Positions 43,582 through 56,077 of a DNA stretch of 64,000 bases are shown piece by piece (the stretch's first letter is position 1; every line of letters begins with the position of its first letter). The notes below the pieces were generated by a model. It had not been told where the DNA came from and searched no databases. It saw only the letters and a list, made by a program, of their open reading frames with translations. The translations under genes were made by a program, and so were the position numbers. Source of the DNA: Amaranthus tricolor (taxonomy: Eukaryota; Streptophyta; Magnoliopsida; Caryophyllales; Amaranthaceae); NCBI RefSeq assembly GCF_026212465.1, contig NC_080057.1, positions 15,294,769-15,358,768 of the forward strand, read 5' to 3'.

Positions 43582-46378
43582 ATACTTTGAGTTTGAATAG
43601 AAGCTCCTTGAAGCGAGGGGACGACATAATTTTAGTGAGGAGATCTGCCAGCTGATAGGATGATAAGTAAGCCGCAAAAGACCCTCAAGGACTTTATCAC
43701 GGGTGAAGTGATAGTCGATTTCTATGTGCTTAGTCCGATCATGAAAGACAAGATTACGGCCAATGTGAATGGCATACTGGTTGTCGCAAAGGAGAGTCAC
43801 GGGGCTTAATTTTTAGGAACACCCAATTCTTGTAACAGACGAACAACCCAAGTGACCTCAGAGGCGGCTGCAGCCATAGCTCTGTACTCAGCTTCTAAAC
43901 TAGATCACGAGATAGTGCTTTATTTTTTAGCTTCCAACTAGCAGGGGAAGAACCAAGAAGAAGTGTGTTGGAGAATTATACCCTGACCGGAAGTGTGATG
44001 AACATAAGATAATGTATGGTGCAAAGCAAACAAATGGGAATCACGAGGACTTTGCATATATTGGTTCAACGCTTGAACTGTAAAAGAGAGATCAGGTCTT
44101 GTGTTCATAAGGAAGTTAAGTTTCTCGACTAAACTTCTATAAATGGTGGGATCCGAAAGAAGTGTGTCTTCATGAGCTGAGAGCTTGAGATGTAAAGGCA
44201 AAGGTGTCGTTACCTTTTTGAATGAAGTAATGCCACTGTCAGCAAGAATTTCACATGTGAACTTCTCTTATGTGAGAATAATGCGTTAGAAACATAGCTA
44301 ACTTCAATTCCAAGAAAGAAATGCAAAATGCTCAGATCTTTAATACTAAGGACCTTATGTAAATGTGCTTTGAGAGTGGTGATCTCATTAGAATTATCCC
44401 CTGTAACAAGTATGTCATCGACATAAACAGCTACCACAGTAAAACTATTGGCCCTCTTTTAATGAAGAGATGATAGTCATTCTTGGATTGAGAGTAACCT
44501 TGAAATTGAAGTTCATGTACCAATTTAGCGAGCCATTGTCGCAAAGCTAGTTTGAGTCCATATAGTGACTTCTTGAGACGACAAACTTTGTTCTCAGGAT
44601 TGGGAAGACCCTCGGGCATTCTCATGTATACCTCCTCACTTAAATCACCGTGAAGGAACGCATTGTTAATGTCAAGCTGGTATATGGGCCATTTATTATT
44701 GGTGGCAACGGCGAAAATGCATCTAATGGTGGTCATTTTGACCACAGGAGAAAAAGTTTCTTCGAAATCAATTCCATATTGTTGAGTGAAGCCCTTGGAA
44801 ACCAAAAGTGCCTTATACCGTTCAAGGCTCCTATCGGATTTAAGCTTAACTTTATAAACCCATTTGCTACCTATGGGTCTTTTGCCTATGGGAAAGGAAA
44901 CAATATCCCAAGTGTTATTATGAGACAAGGCAGTAAGCTCTTTATTCATTGCTTCAACCCACAGTGGATCACGGGAAGCTGGTTTGTAAGAGGTGGGCTC
45001 AATATAATGAGCATGAAAAGAAACAATATCAATCGATGGTGAGAAGACAAGGCACTATATTGAACAATGCCACACCAATGAGTGTTGACTTGAGCACAGA
45101 CATAATCCTGGAGATGAGGAGCGGGCCGGGAAATCCTTGTAGAATGTCGAGGAGCAGGTATAGAGAGGGTAGGAGAAGGGGGAGAAGGGGTAGTATTAAG
45201 AAGAAATGGGAAAGAAGCAGGTTCTTAGGGAAAAGGTTCTGGATTAGGTAAAGGGAAATTATCAAATGATGGTGTATGACTAAATAACTTCTCATAAGGA
45301 GTTGTCCCATTCAAAGAGGAAAGTGGCACATGATTAATTAAGTATGTGGCATAATGTACACATTCACCCCATAAAATCATTGCTATCTCAAGTAAATGTC
45401 GATGTTTCCTCTTCACTACACCATTTTGCTGAGGTGTATGAGAGCAACTTGTTTGATGTTCAATCCCCTTTTAAAGATAGAATTGAAGTGCGCCTCCTTC
45501 ACATAATTCCTTAGCATGATCTGACCAAATGCTCTTAACAAGAACATTAAACTGTTTTTCAACATAAGCAACAAAGTTTTTGATGGTGACAACATAATCA
45601 CTTTTGCTTTTGAGAAGGTTTAACCAAGTTGTACGAGTGAAATCATCCACTATAGTAAGGAACATAGTACATCCATTCCTTGTTTTATGTCTACAGGGAC
45701 CCTATATATCTACATGCAAAAGTTCCATAGGATAGCATGTCTTTATTACACTATGGGTAAATGACAACTTAGTTTGTTTAACCATTGGACAAAGAGTACA
45801 AAAGTAGTGTGATGACAAGGACTCATGATGAAAAATGGGAAAAAGCGACTTTAGTTTATGAAAAGGCATATGATCTAATCATAGATGCCATAACTTGGCT
45901 TTATTGTGCAACTCATAACTAGCTACATGTGAACTAGAGTATAGCTGATAAGTAGAACTATTGCCTTTTTAAGAAGAAGTAAAAGCTAGACCGGAGGAGG
46001 CATGTGTCAGATTAGCAACATAATAGAGGCCTTGCTTGAATTTACCAAGAAGCCAAGGCTCTTTCATCGAAAGGTCCTGAACAAACACCCATTTGAGTTA
46101 AAAATCACACTACATTGTAAATCATGACACAACTTATGTGTAGAAATTAAGTTGGAGTGGAATGAGGAACATAAAGAACTCCTTTCAATCGAAGACCATT
46201 GGGAAGAAGAACTGTGCCAATACATTACACTTCTATTTGTCTACCATCTGGGATAGTGAAGGTATGTTCTTTATTCTTTAAACAATGTAACTTTCGAAGA
46301 GACTCAAATCAAAAGTCATGTGATCCGAGGCACCACTATCAACAATCCATGTATGAATATTGTTGGCTATTAAACAAA
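43552..46378 (-). pseudogene. pol of Copia F, broken
   Basis: Minus-strand protease remains near 46352-46314, with an intact WIVDSGASDHM. GAG-pre-integrase is at about 46000-45830. The integrase core (45690-45225) has a stop next to the first catalytic Asp and lacks part of the third. Reverse transcriptase at 44949-44437 has HGDLSEEVYM and LYGLKLALRQW, and the catalytic YVDDILVTGD follows in a shifted frame at about 44425. RNase H at 44201-43552 has HIEIDYHFTRDKVLEG. At least five frame breaks separate these parts. Confidence 0.85.
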
Positions 46379-46477
46379 ATGTACCTGCTAGGAGTGCGGT
46401 TGTAGTGTCTCTAGAAGTTTCATCATCTATCTTAACATGACCAGAAGTTGTAGCTTAATGGTGTTACAAAAGGTGCA

Positions 46478-47561
46478 TTAATTGTTTGTATTGAGCAGTT
46501 GTAAGAGTGGTGTTATCATATCATTGAAATTCCCAGGTAAATCAGAACCACTTACTACATGTGCAGTGCCATTATTATTCCTTCTCCACACGTTCTTGAA
46601 ATGACTTGGATACCCATGGATTTTGTAGCACCTGTCAATGGTATGCCCTTGCATTTCACAGTGTTCACAAAAATGAGAGTTAGAACGTTTCTGTCCAGAC
46701 CTAGTCATGGTGTCAAAATTTCCGGTATGAGGTTTGAAATCTTCCACAGTGGGAACATGCTTGGTTGATGTCTGATAGCTTTTCTGAAAATTACTATCAT
46801 GGTACCTTCTCTTTTCAACACGAAATGCAAGAGAATCTTTGGTATCATTGGTGTGTTTGTTCAATTCTTGATGCTTTAGTTCTTGCATCAAGATTTTGTA
46901 AGCTTGAGCAAGGGTTGGCAGCTCACTCATCATCAGTAAATTGCTCCGTACATGACTATACTTAGTGTATAATTTCATCAGGAAATGGATTAATCTATGG
47001 CTTTGTTGCATCTTATAAAACTTTTGTGTAAGGTTGCAAGAACAACCTGTACAGGAACAAATAGGTAAAGGACCACGATTAGCTAGTTCATCCCAAAGTG
47101 ATTTCATCTTAGTGAAAAACTCTGCAACACTAACATCATGTGTTTGTATCGTGCTATTGATCTCTTCTTGCAAGGCAAACAATTGAGCAGTGGAAGTTTG
47201 ACCATATCTCTCCTCTAATTCAAGCCAAATCTCCCTCATAGTTCTAAACTATAGAACACTCTTAGCAATGGAAGGTTCAAGAGTATTCAATAACCATCCT
47301 ATGAAAATATTGTTCACCCTATCCCATGCCTTAACATTAGATAAATTCGGTCTAAGTTTGTTCAAGCTACCATCAACAAAGCATAATTTGTTTTTTTCCA
47401 GATAATGCAATCATCATAGCACTTTTTCAATCACTATATCCACTTCCATTAAAGATATCATTGATAAGTTTCTGTCCACAAATGGAAGGATGCAAGAAAT
47501 ATACACTAGCAGGATTAACCGAAGGATCCAAAGAATTATAATTGTTTTGATTGTTTGACAT
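46478..47561 (-). pseudogene. gag of Copia F, broken
   Basis: The start at 47561 (MSNNQNNYNSLDP) leads to ASVYFLHPSI and then hits stops around 47430-47240. From 47239 a 253-codon open stretch covers the UBN2 gag domain (LEERYGQTSTAQLFALQ, HVRSNLLMMSELPTLAQAY) and an intact CCHC knuckle, FCEHCEMQGHTIDRC, with the nucleic-acid-binding tail. It is followed by a stop at 46478 before the protease. Confidence 0.82.
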
Positions 47562-47848
47562 GTTTAAGGTATTTCAAGAAATTGCAGAATCTTGATAAAA
47601 AAAATATGCAGATCAAGAAGAGGACAGAATGGAGAATCAATTCAAACATTTCCTTAAGCAAATCAAATGGAGATCAAGAAGAGGACATAATCAAAAGTAA
47701 CGAAATAATGCATAAAATCATTCGATTATCATTTGTCAAAAAAAGGAAATCTCACATAATAACAATGAAAAACAGAATAATCAAATCAAAAATTCGATAA
47801 AGAACATACAGTTGTTGCGGAAGTTCAGGGTAAATAAGTGATCTTCAA

Positions 47849-47865
47849 TGATTACTCTGATACCA
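47849..47865 (-). promoter_or_regulatory. Primer-binding site of Copia F
   Basis: On the minus strand TGGTATCAGAGTAATCA follows LTR end ...TCTTAACA directly. The first eleven bases match the initiator-tRNA-Met complement. Confidence 0.88.
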
Positions 47866-48089
47866 TGTTAAGATTTGAGTGTGAGATCATAAAGAAGAGA
47901 GAAAAGAGTAGAGGATTTTCATTATTATTGAATGTGTTTTTGTACAGCAGCAAAATGAACATGTTACATGTATATAAAGGGGAAACAAATGCTAACAGCT
48001 TCTAAGAGTTTTTTACAAGGAGAGAAACTATGCGTAACTAACTATATGTTGCTCTATATTATTGCATGTGAACAATAGAGGGAGTAAGC
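47866..48089 (-). repeat. 5' LTR of Copia F
   Basis: Matches 43358-43581 over its length. The inner edge is set by the primer-binding site and the outer edge by loss of similarity after AGGGAGTAAG. Confidence 0.88.
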
Positions 48090-48465
48090 GATGTAGAATT
48101 ATTAATCTTAGTAGCTTCGGTATATTCAACGGATAGAAATAACCACATCACTTACTCATTTTTTATGTTCTTTTTATTTTCATTATTATGGTTACTCTAA
48201 TTATAAAATCTGAGCTAGAATTTATTTCTTGCTCTTAAAAATGATTTGTACCTTCTTCTTTTTACATGTTCAAAGAGCTTCTTGAACAGTTTTCACTTTT
48301 TATTATGGACATGGTAAATAATATTAAGTACTTTTACCACTCTAATTATTTGAAGAATACTTCCTTCATCTGCTATGTTTAACCATATTTTATAACTCTA
48401 TAAAAGGGCTCCAGTTTATAATTTTGCCTAGGGCCCCCGTAAAGTCAGAGTTGGGCCTGCTCTTG

Positions 48466-48721
48466 TACTTCCTCCGTTCCACTATATATGCTACATTTGA
48501 CTATTTACGCAATCCAATGTGTTATTTTGCTCATTTATATATTACAATATACACATCTAAACATTATAAAAACTTAATATTATGAAGTGATTAGACGATT
48601 TAAACAAGATCCCACTTGACTATATTTTTTCTTACACATTAGCCACAATATATAAATAAACTTGAACGATGAATACTGTCAAAACCCATTATGTAGCGAG
48701 TATTTCAAGACGGAAGAAGTA
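48466..48721. mobile_element. Stowaway-type MITE (256 bp)
   Basis: TACTTCCTCCGTTCCACTAT at the left and, reverse-complemented, TACTTCTTCCGTCTTGAAAT at the right form diverged inverted ends with TA targets. It sits against the right-hand hAT duplication. Confidence 0.65.
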
Positions 48722-50150
48722 TTATTTCAGGATGACTATATTCCCAAGCCAAAGAGATTTACCTATTAAGTTTTGTAGACCAAACATTAAGATATTAATA
48801 ACACTTATCATTTTTCTTAATATTATTATTTTCTAACCATTTCTTTTTCAATACTTGGTACCACAGACTCCCTTAGGAGTGCAAGATTTTTCACGTTTCA
48901 CATGGATTACTTTTCTGCAAAGCATTATTAGAGTTTTATAAATTATGTAAAGAGTTGAAAACACTAAAACGATAGACCAGTCAATTGGGTCAATTTTGGA
49001 TAAACCCAACAAGTCGTTGATTTTTTTTCCCTTATCATTAAATTTTTCAAAATAATATTACTATAATTTTATTTTGTAGTGGGTTTCCGCTGAAAAAATG
49101 GCATGCTATTAAAAATATTGACGTGTAACTGAAAATGCTGATGTAGATTTATAAATGGGCCAAAAAGGGGTCATGTTTTTGTTTCAGTTAGGTTTGACCA
49201 AGTTTTTCATGAGGGGTCATTTTGGATCACAGTTCAATATTTTCAAGTTATAAACCATTATTTTTAGTCGGATATAAAAAAAATCATAGGTCTAACTCAT
49301 AGTATCATAAGGAGTGATAATGAAAGAGATTTTGAGGAGATAACACAAGGGAAAAAAGGAAATTTCCGAAGATAGCGAAACATCAAACGCTTTTTTTGGT
49401 TCATAATGTTACAGCAACTTGAATTCCAAAAGTAAAATACTATTTTGTGGATATTTATTTAAGTTTTGCTACCACTGGTCTTTTTCCAAAAATTCGTATC
49501 TTTCATGTAGAATATCCCCATATTAAAATGACTATATCATACTAATGCGACTAATATTATACTAATTATATATTATAATATGACTAATATAATACTACTT
49601 CCTATTCAACCCATTAGTCTCATTTAGTTTTATCATACTTCCTAAAGCAACATTTTAACCCTTAATATCTCTAATTGTGCTTGATTAAAAATTATAAAAT
49701 ATTGATCTTAATAATAAAGTTAGGTATGGGTAGCAGTAATAAAGTTGAGTTTGGGACTGTAGGTAAAAGTACTAGTTTAATAATTAATAAAATTAATTAT
49801 TTAATTATAAATATATTAAACTAAGTGGGAGGGCGGGTATACTCACAGGTATTTTTTAAGTCATAGCGAACGGGTATTATTCATCTAAAATTTTAAATTT
49901 TTATCGAAAAATATTGTCCAGACCCGCCCGATTTTCAAGTCGTGTAGCCCTCTCATAACAACTCTAACATATACTACAAATGTTGTAGTAATACGACCAG
50001 ATTGGACTACATCATTGTTGACCAGTATTCTGACCAAAATTAAGTGGTTTTTATATGGTCGCTATAATCAAATAGCGATCGCTTTGTGACTATTTTATGT
50101 TGGTCCTTATTTTAGGTTTCTAGTCTACTGTGAGGACATATAAATAAAAC
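48722..50150. other. AT-rich non-coding DNA
   Basis: No gene. At 49596-49725 one end of a Stowaway-like element (TACTTCCTATTCAACCCATT and the shared TTTTAACCCTTAATATCTC) is preserved without its partner. The part at 48960-49260 contains GGGTC/TTGACC words like those at 6660-7090, perhaps one old repeat family. Confidence 0.45.
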
Positions 50151-50708
50151 AAAATGTAGTGCGAGGTTTCTAAAGTGCGAGGGGCTCCTAGGGTTTGGTT
50201 TTCCTCTCCCTTGGTGGCCTCACTCCTGGCGGCGGCTCCGGTGGAAGCTGGTGCTGTTTTGTTTTATGGCGCCTCGTTTCCTTTTGTTCTGGGTTTTTCT
50301 GTTTCTTGCTTGCTTGGTTGTAGAGGTAGGTATATTAGTCTGAGGGTAGGTCTGCGGTAGTGGTGGTGATGGTTCCGGTGGCATGGGAGCGTTTTTAAAG
50401 GCTATTTGTCGGTTTGCTGAGCTTTTGAATATGGATTACGCTTTTTGTTTTTGGCTTTCTCGTTTCCAGATCTATGTTTCCTTAGATTTGTTTTATTGTG
50501 TTCACGATTGATTTTAGTTGTTGATGAGTTGGTGTGTTACGCATCCGTGGGGGTGTTGTGATTTTTTTGTTTTGTTTTTTTATTTTGATTGCCTTTTTTC
50601 TGCGTTTAGGTGTTTTCTTGTTATAGGATTTGGCGACTATTTCTATGGGTTTTTCTTCGGTGGTAGAACGGAGTTTCAAGAACGAGGTGCTGGTGGTCGA
50701 ATAAGGGT
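50151..50708. other. GC-richer segment of unknown origin
   Basis: This half-kilobase is clearly richer in G and C than its surroundings (GGCGGCGGCTCCGGTGGAAG at 50230 and GGTAGTGGTGGTGATGG-like words). It has a strand bias towards G and T on the plus strand and breaks off where the CACTA-type end begins. The open frames at 50175-50360 and 50518-50760 show no domain. It may be the 5' end of a LINE or of a lost gene. I cannot tell which. Confidence 0.35.
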
Positions 50709-50865
50709 CACTAGTGGAAAAAATCTTATATGCTGCGGTTTTGACCTGCAGCACTTATGATAGCAGCATATGACACAATATCATATGCTGCGGTTCAAAA
50801 TCACAACATGTAAGAGACTATATGCTACGATTCTCCTAGAACCGCAGCATATAGTCCATATTTTT
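50709..50865 (+). repeat. CACTA-type transposon end with subterminal repeats
   Basis: CACTAGTGGAAAAAATC opens a block in which TATATGCTGCGGTT-like words appear four times in both orientations (50729, 50785, 50821 and 50840). A CACTA start plus clustered short subterminal repeats is the signature of En/Spm-type ends. The opposite end was not found. Confidence 0.5.
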
Positions 50866-51117
50866 TTTCATTTTATATTACTTCGCCACTAAATATTAAT
50901 AACTATATACATAATAATTATTACACTAATAAGCATTCAATATTTTCCCAATCATCATCCAAATTAATCACCACTTTAGTATGTCTAAATTTGTAATATA
51001 ATGGAGACCATAAGTACTAATTTTCATATGCTATAATTTGCTTACATGTATTTATTAATTTATTTTTACTTTGTAATTGTTATGATTTTCTTAATTAATA
51101 TAATAGTTATTGTACAT

Positions 51118-51900
51118 GTTGAGAACTGGTCCAAGGTCCTAGATTCCTGACGAGTGACAATAACAATCCTACAACTATGACACTTACTACTAAGACCTTC
51201 TCAAGAGAGAGGGACCCTATCTGCTTCCCTGAGCAAAGGAAAAAACCAAAAGGTCCAGCTCACTTAGTAGGACCCATAGGACGAACATACCAGTCTTGTG
51301 AAAGAACACAGATGAAGACATAGGTACTTGCACCCTGAGAAAGTTATAACAACCATGATGACGAGTCATGTGATAGCTGCAGTCACGTGATAAAAGTTGT
51401 CATACTTGTATGAGGCGAGGCGCCACTACCTACCTCGTATTGTACTATTACATTCACCATAAAAGGAGAAAAGACAACTGTAAAGCTAGCCACAGCGAGC
51501 CAATGAGTGCCACATAAACTCTGAGAACATTTTACAACTTTTTGATAATCCCGGCAAAATGTTTGATGTGTTATTAGGGTTTTGAAAACCTCTCTATCTA
51601 TATCTACTACTATATACAGTGTCATACACTACAAAAGGTATATTAAATCTTAGCATTTGAGCAATTTTAAGCACTCAAGCATTCTTAAGCTGTTATAGTA
51701 TTTTTCAATAAAGGATCTCATATCTATGAACAAGCTTTAATATCTCTTCTTTAGAGCTAAAGGCCACAGTGCGCATTAGCGAATCTAGTGTTAGGCATGG
51801 GGTTGCATATGCAACACATCCAAGATAAAAAAGCTTAAGAAGTTTTTTGCTAAGAAGAATCGTTCCCTTGACCTTGCTTGAATTTGAAAGTCCACATTAC
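51118..51900 (+). repeat. LTR-like relic
   Basis: TGTTGAGAACTGGTCC opens a stretch with a CATAAAAGG TATA-like box at about 51458 and a polyadenylation-rich right part (TCAATAAAGG at 51706), the layout of an LTR. No partner copy, primer site or coding region is present, and the right edge is vague. Confidence 0.4.
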
Positions 51901-52037
51901 CAGCAACACCACTAGCACAAGTCCTTTTCTATGTAACAATAATGGTAGTTTTACATAATATTTAGTATGCGATGAATTTTAAAATGACGTTATAGTAACT
52001 CATATTGAGCGAATTTTTATAAGAAAATATACCCAAT

Positions 52038-52272
52038 TGTTAAAACTTAGAGAGATAAATATATTAACTAGAGAGATAAGGAGGAAGTAGAATGAGTAAA
52101 ATTTAGAAGATAGAGATGTTTTTACTCATTGGTGTAGTTTTTACAATGGTGAACTTCCATATTTATAGGCAAGTTCATCCACAATTACATTGAATGCATT
52201 CACATTAGGGTAAATTCATTAATTACCTTTCACACTATATTCATTAATTACATTTCACACTATATCTCAGCA
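52038..52272 (-). repeat. 3' LTR of Copia G (235 bp)
   Basis: Runs from TGTTAAAACTTAG to TATCTCAGCA on the plus strand. The terminal TGTTG of the minus strand has one change (TGCTG) against the 5' copy. Confidence 0.95.
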
Positions 52273-52283
52273 CTCCCCCTTGA
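52273..52283 (-). promoter_or_regulatory. Polypurine tract of Copia G
   Basis: On the minus strand CAAGGGGGAG directly precedes the 3' LTR. Confidence 0.88.
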
Positions 52284-52434
52284 ATGCATTCTAATCATGT
52301 AAAAAGAGTAAAATATTATTACAATATTTCTATTTAATACTGCCTCGTTAAAACCCTTGTCAGTTTAAACCCAATGGGATAAAAACCTAAACGAAGGGAA
52401 AAAGAGTGTAGTAAATATGATTTTCCCCCTGAGT

Positions 52435-55400
52435 TCAACGTATATCTCGTAGATGACACATTCCAATTTTATATACAAGTTGCTCGAATCTCTTTGATGG
52501 AAGGGACTTTGTGAATAGATCTGCAAGATTTTCACTTGATTGAATTTGTTTGACTTTTACTATTTTGTACTTCTGGAGGTCATGTGCAAAGAAGAGTTTT
52601 GGTGCTATGTGTTTGGTTCTGTCCCCTTTTATGAAGCCTCCACTAACTTGTTCAATACACCCGGTATTATCTTCAAAGATTACAGTTGGAGAATTTATTA
52701 TCGAGTTTATCCCACATTCTTCTTGAATGTGACCAATTACTGACCTTAACCAAATGCATTCTCTACTTGTTTCATAAAGGGCGATCAATTATGTGTGGTT
52801 TAATGATGTAGCTGTCAGTGTCTGTTTCGTGGATCTCCAAGATATTGCGGTGCCTCCAAATGTGAATACATATCCATTTTGTGATTTAGCCTTGTGGGGA
52901 TCTGATAAGTATCCAGCATCCGCATATCCAACAAGTGTAGCATCTTGCTTTGATCTATAAAATAGTCCAAGATCTTTAGTTCCTCGAAGGTAGCGTAACA
53001 AATGTTTTATTCCGCTCCAATGTCTCTGTGTTGGTGAATTACTATATCTAGCTAATAAATTAACAACAAAAGCAATATCAGGTCTTGTATTATTAGCTAG
53101 ATACATCAGAGCTCCAATTGCGCTTAAATATGGCACTTCAGGGCCAAGAATCTCCTCGTCTTCTTCACAAGGTCGAAATGGATCATCTTTTGGTTTTAAT
53201 GATCGTACTATCATTGGAGAGCTCAGCGGATGAGCTTTGTCCATATGAAATCTTTTTAGCACTTTTTATGTATAGTTGGATTGGTGCACAAAGATTCCAC
53301 CCCTTAGGTGCTCCATTTGTAATCCAAGGCAAAACTTTGTTTTCCCAAGATCTTTCATTTCAAATTCTTTCATCAAATATTTTGCAGTTTGTTCAAGCTC
53401 TTTGGGAGTTCCAATGATATTTAAATCATCAACATAAACTGCAATTATAGAAAATCCTGATTGAGTCCGTTTAATAAATACACAAGGACTGATTTGATCA
53501 TTTTTGAATCCTTCTTTCAGGAGATATTCACTTAGACGATTATACCACATTCTTCCAGATTGTTTTAATCCATAAAGTGACCTTTTCAGCTTTCTGAAAA
53601 ACATTTCTCGTGATTGGTGGTTTTCTGGCAACTTAAGTCCTTCAGAGACTTTCATATAAATGTCTGTATCAAGTGAACCATATAAATATGCGGTCACAAC
53701 ATCCATAAGTTGCATTTGCAAACTGTTTGAGACAGTTAGACTTATCAAGAATCTTAGTGTAGTCGCATCTACTACTGGAGAATACGTTTCTTCATAATCA
53801 ATCCCTAGTCTTTGGGAAAAACCTTGTGCTACAAGTCGTGCCTTATATCTGACCACTTCATCTTTTTCATTTCTTTTTCTTACAAACACCCATTTATAGC
53901 CGACCGATTTTATACCGTTTGGTGTTTGTGTAATTTGTCCAAAAACTTCTCGTTTTTCAAGTGACTTTAATTCCGCTTGAATAGCATCTTTCCATTTCGG
54001 CCAATCATTCCTACGCCGACATTCTTGTATCGTTCTTGGTTCTACATCATTTTCATCAAGTGTTATTTCGGTGGCGATTGAATGAGCAAGTGCATCATTA
54101 ACAATAACATTCTTTCGATTTATTTTCCTTTTAGTTGAAATGTAATTAATCGAAATTTCATTGTTATCTTTGATATTATTATTTTCTTCTTCTCTGAGAT
54201 TTTCATCCTCATCTCCAAGACTTGTTTCTTTACAATTCATTGAAGAAGTAATATTGATAACATTTGCCATTTCATTCAACCTTTTGGATTTTCTTTGTTT
54301 CAAATCCTTTGAACCAAGTGGTCTTCCACGCTTCCGGCGTGCAATAGATTCATTTTCAGTGGCTTTGTCATCAGTGGGAATTTCAATTCGTGCCGGAACA
54401 TTTGCGGCAGGAATGTATGATTTTGTCACTTGCTTTGTTTCTACAAATGCATCAGGTAATCTGTTTGCAATATATTGATTATGGACAATTTTTCTAACTT
54501 CTTGTTCAGAAGCATTCATTTTTGGATCATATATTTTCAAATGCATTGCATTCCATGTGAGATCTATTTCCTTCTTATTTGGGTCCACTTTCTCTCCCCC
54601 TAAGGATGGGAATATTGTCTCATTAAAATGATAATCTGCAAATCTAGCATTAAATAAGTCACCGGTCATTGGTTCTAAATATTTGATAATTGATGGGCAT
54701 TCAAATCCAACATAAATTCTCATCCTTCTTTGTGGACCCATTTTTGTACGTTGGGGTGGCGCAATAGGGACATATACTGCACATCCAAATATTTTCAAGT
54801 GTGATATATTTGGTTCTCGACCATGCACTAATTGCTGTGGTGAATATTTATGATAAGCACTTGGTCTCAATCTTATCAATGACGATGCATGTATTATTGC
54901 ATGTCCCCACGCAGATGATGGCAATTTCGACTTCATTAATAATGGTCTTGCTATTAATTGGAGTCTTTTAATCAATGATTCAGCCAGACCATTTTGAGTA
55001 TGAATATGAGCTACTGGATGTTCTACGTCAATTCCAATTGATGTGCAATAATCATTAAAAGTTTGAGATGTAAATTCTTCGGCATTGTCAAGCCTTATTC
55101 GCTTAATTGTATAATCTGGAAATTGATTTCTCAATCGAATGATTTGAGCAAGTAATTTCGCAAATGCCACATTTCTAGTTTGTAGGAGACTTACATGTGA
55201 CCATCGTGTTGAGGCATCAATCAATACCATAAAATATCTAAATGGCCCAGAAGCAGGATTAATTGGCCCACATATATCTCCATGAATTCTTTCTAGAAAT
55301 TTAGGAGTTTCAGTAGCAATTTTATTTAAAGATGGTCTGATTATCAATTTTCCTTGTGAGCATGCAGAACATGATAACTCATTTGGTTGGGGAATTCTCA

Positions 55401-55939
55401 TTTTCTTCATTGGATGCCCAATTGAATTTTCAATAATTTTTCGCATCATTCCCACACCAGGATGACCCAATCGGTCATGCCATAAATTTATCATTTCTTT
55501 ATTATCTAACTTCTGGTTAGACACCATGTTTATCTCAACCGGTTTTATGTTAATGCGATATAATTCCGATGAGTATGCTGGTAATTTTTCATGAATGCTT
55601 TTCTTACCGCATTTTTCAGATGTGATGCATAAATATTCAGTATGATTTTCGGTCATTGTTTCTAAATGATAACCATTTTGTCGTACATCTTTGAAACTTA
55701 TGAGATTTCGTCGAGATTTACTCGAATATAAAGCATCATTAATTACTAGCTTTGTCCCATTAGGAAGTATTATTTGAGCTTTTCCATATCCCTCTATTAG
55801 TGTAGTGGTTCCAGAGATTTTGGTGACATCTGCTTTCACTATTTTCAACTCTGAAAAATATTCTTTGTGCTTTAGGATAGTGAGTTGTTCCACTATCTAG
55901 GAAGCATTGATATTTGACTCCATTTTCAAACTGATCCAT
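52435..55939 (-). pseudogene. pol of Copia G, nearly intact
   Basis: The start ATG at 55939 (MDQFENGVKYQCF) leads to the protease motif LDSGTTH. A two-base deletion just after it (about 55890) shifts the frame. The next 875 codons, to 53266, are open. They hold GAG-pre-integrase (RLGHPGVGMM, CSACSQGK), an integrase with its triad in IHGDICGP, IRLDNAEEF and NGLAESL, and reverse transcriptase with KARLVAQGFSQRLGIDYEE and YVDDLNIIG at about residues 820-823. A stop at 53266 replaces one codon before KVLKRFHMDKAHPLSS. RNase H follows (53262-52435), with a further shift at about 52790 that removes the catalytic Glu region. It would not yield an active polyprotein as it stands. Confidence 0.9.
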
Positions 55940-56077
55940 ATCTTCATATTAAATAAATAGATAGTTAAAATAAAATTTCATTAACATAAGGTGATATCAA
56001 TACATAAAAAAAAAGGAGATTGCATATAAAAAGAAATATAACTAAATAAGTGCCACAACATTATTAAGAAAAAAAAT

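Larger units (their letters stand above)
43358..48089 (-). mobile_element. Ty1/Copia retrotransposon F
   Basis: A minus-strand element of 4.7 kb with LTRs of about 224 bp at 43358-43581 and 47866-48089. Flanks GATAG (43353-43357) and GATGT (48091-48095) may be an eroded 5-bp duplication, and the LTR 5' terminal TG is no longer readable. The gag-pol order is complete but broken. It resembles element A (same YFLHPS gag start and same gag domain) and so belongs to the RE1-like group. Confidence 0.9.
42000..48459. mobile_element. hAT-type non-autonomous transposon, split by two later insertions
   Basis: The left end CAGGGTCGGCCCTGGGGG and the right end, reverse-complemented, CAGGCCCAACTCTG with GGGGGCCCTAGGC inside, are the inverted ends of a common plant hAT MITE family. 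The 8-bp flanks CTATTGTA (41992-41999) and CTCTTGTA (48460-48467) match at seven of eight positions. Only about 1.2 kb is its own DNA. A Mutator-like MITE (42419-42962) and Copia F (43358-48089) account for the rest. No transposase coding is visible. Confidence 0.75.

Noticed and set aside
44650..45251. Plus-strand frames opposite Copia F RT
   Set aside because: Antisense to recognised RT and integrase coding, with no domain.
51627..51640. CACTACAAAAGG as the partner end of the 50709 CACTA element
   Set aside because: Same orientation as a start rather than an end, and it lacks the subterminal TATGCTGCGG repeats.
53118..53417. Plus-strand open frame opposite Copia G pol
   Set aside because: It lies antisense to clear RT/RNase H coding and has no domain of its own.
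54161..54478. Plus-strand 105-codon frame opposite Copia G pol
   Set aside because: Ser/Leu-rich mirror of the acidic integrase-RT linker; a shadow.
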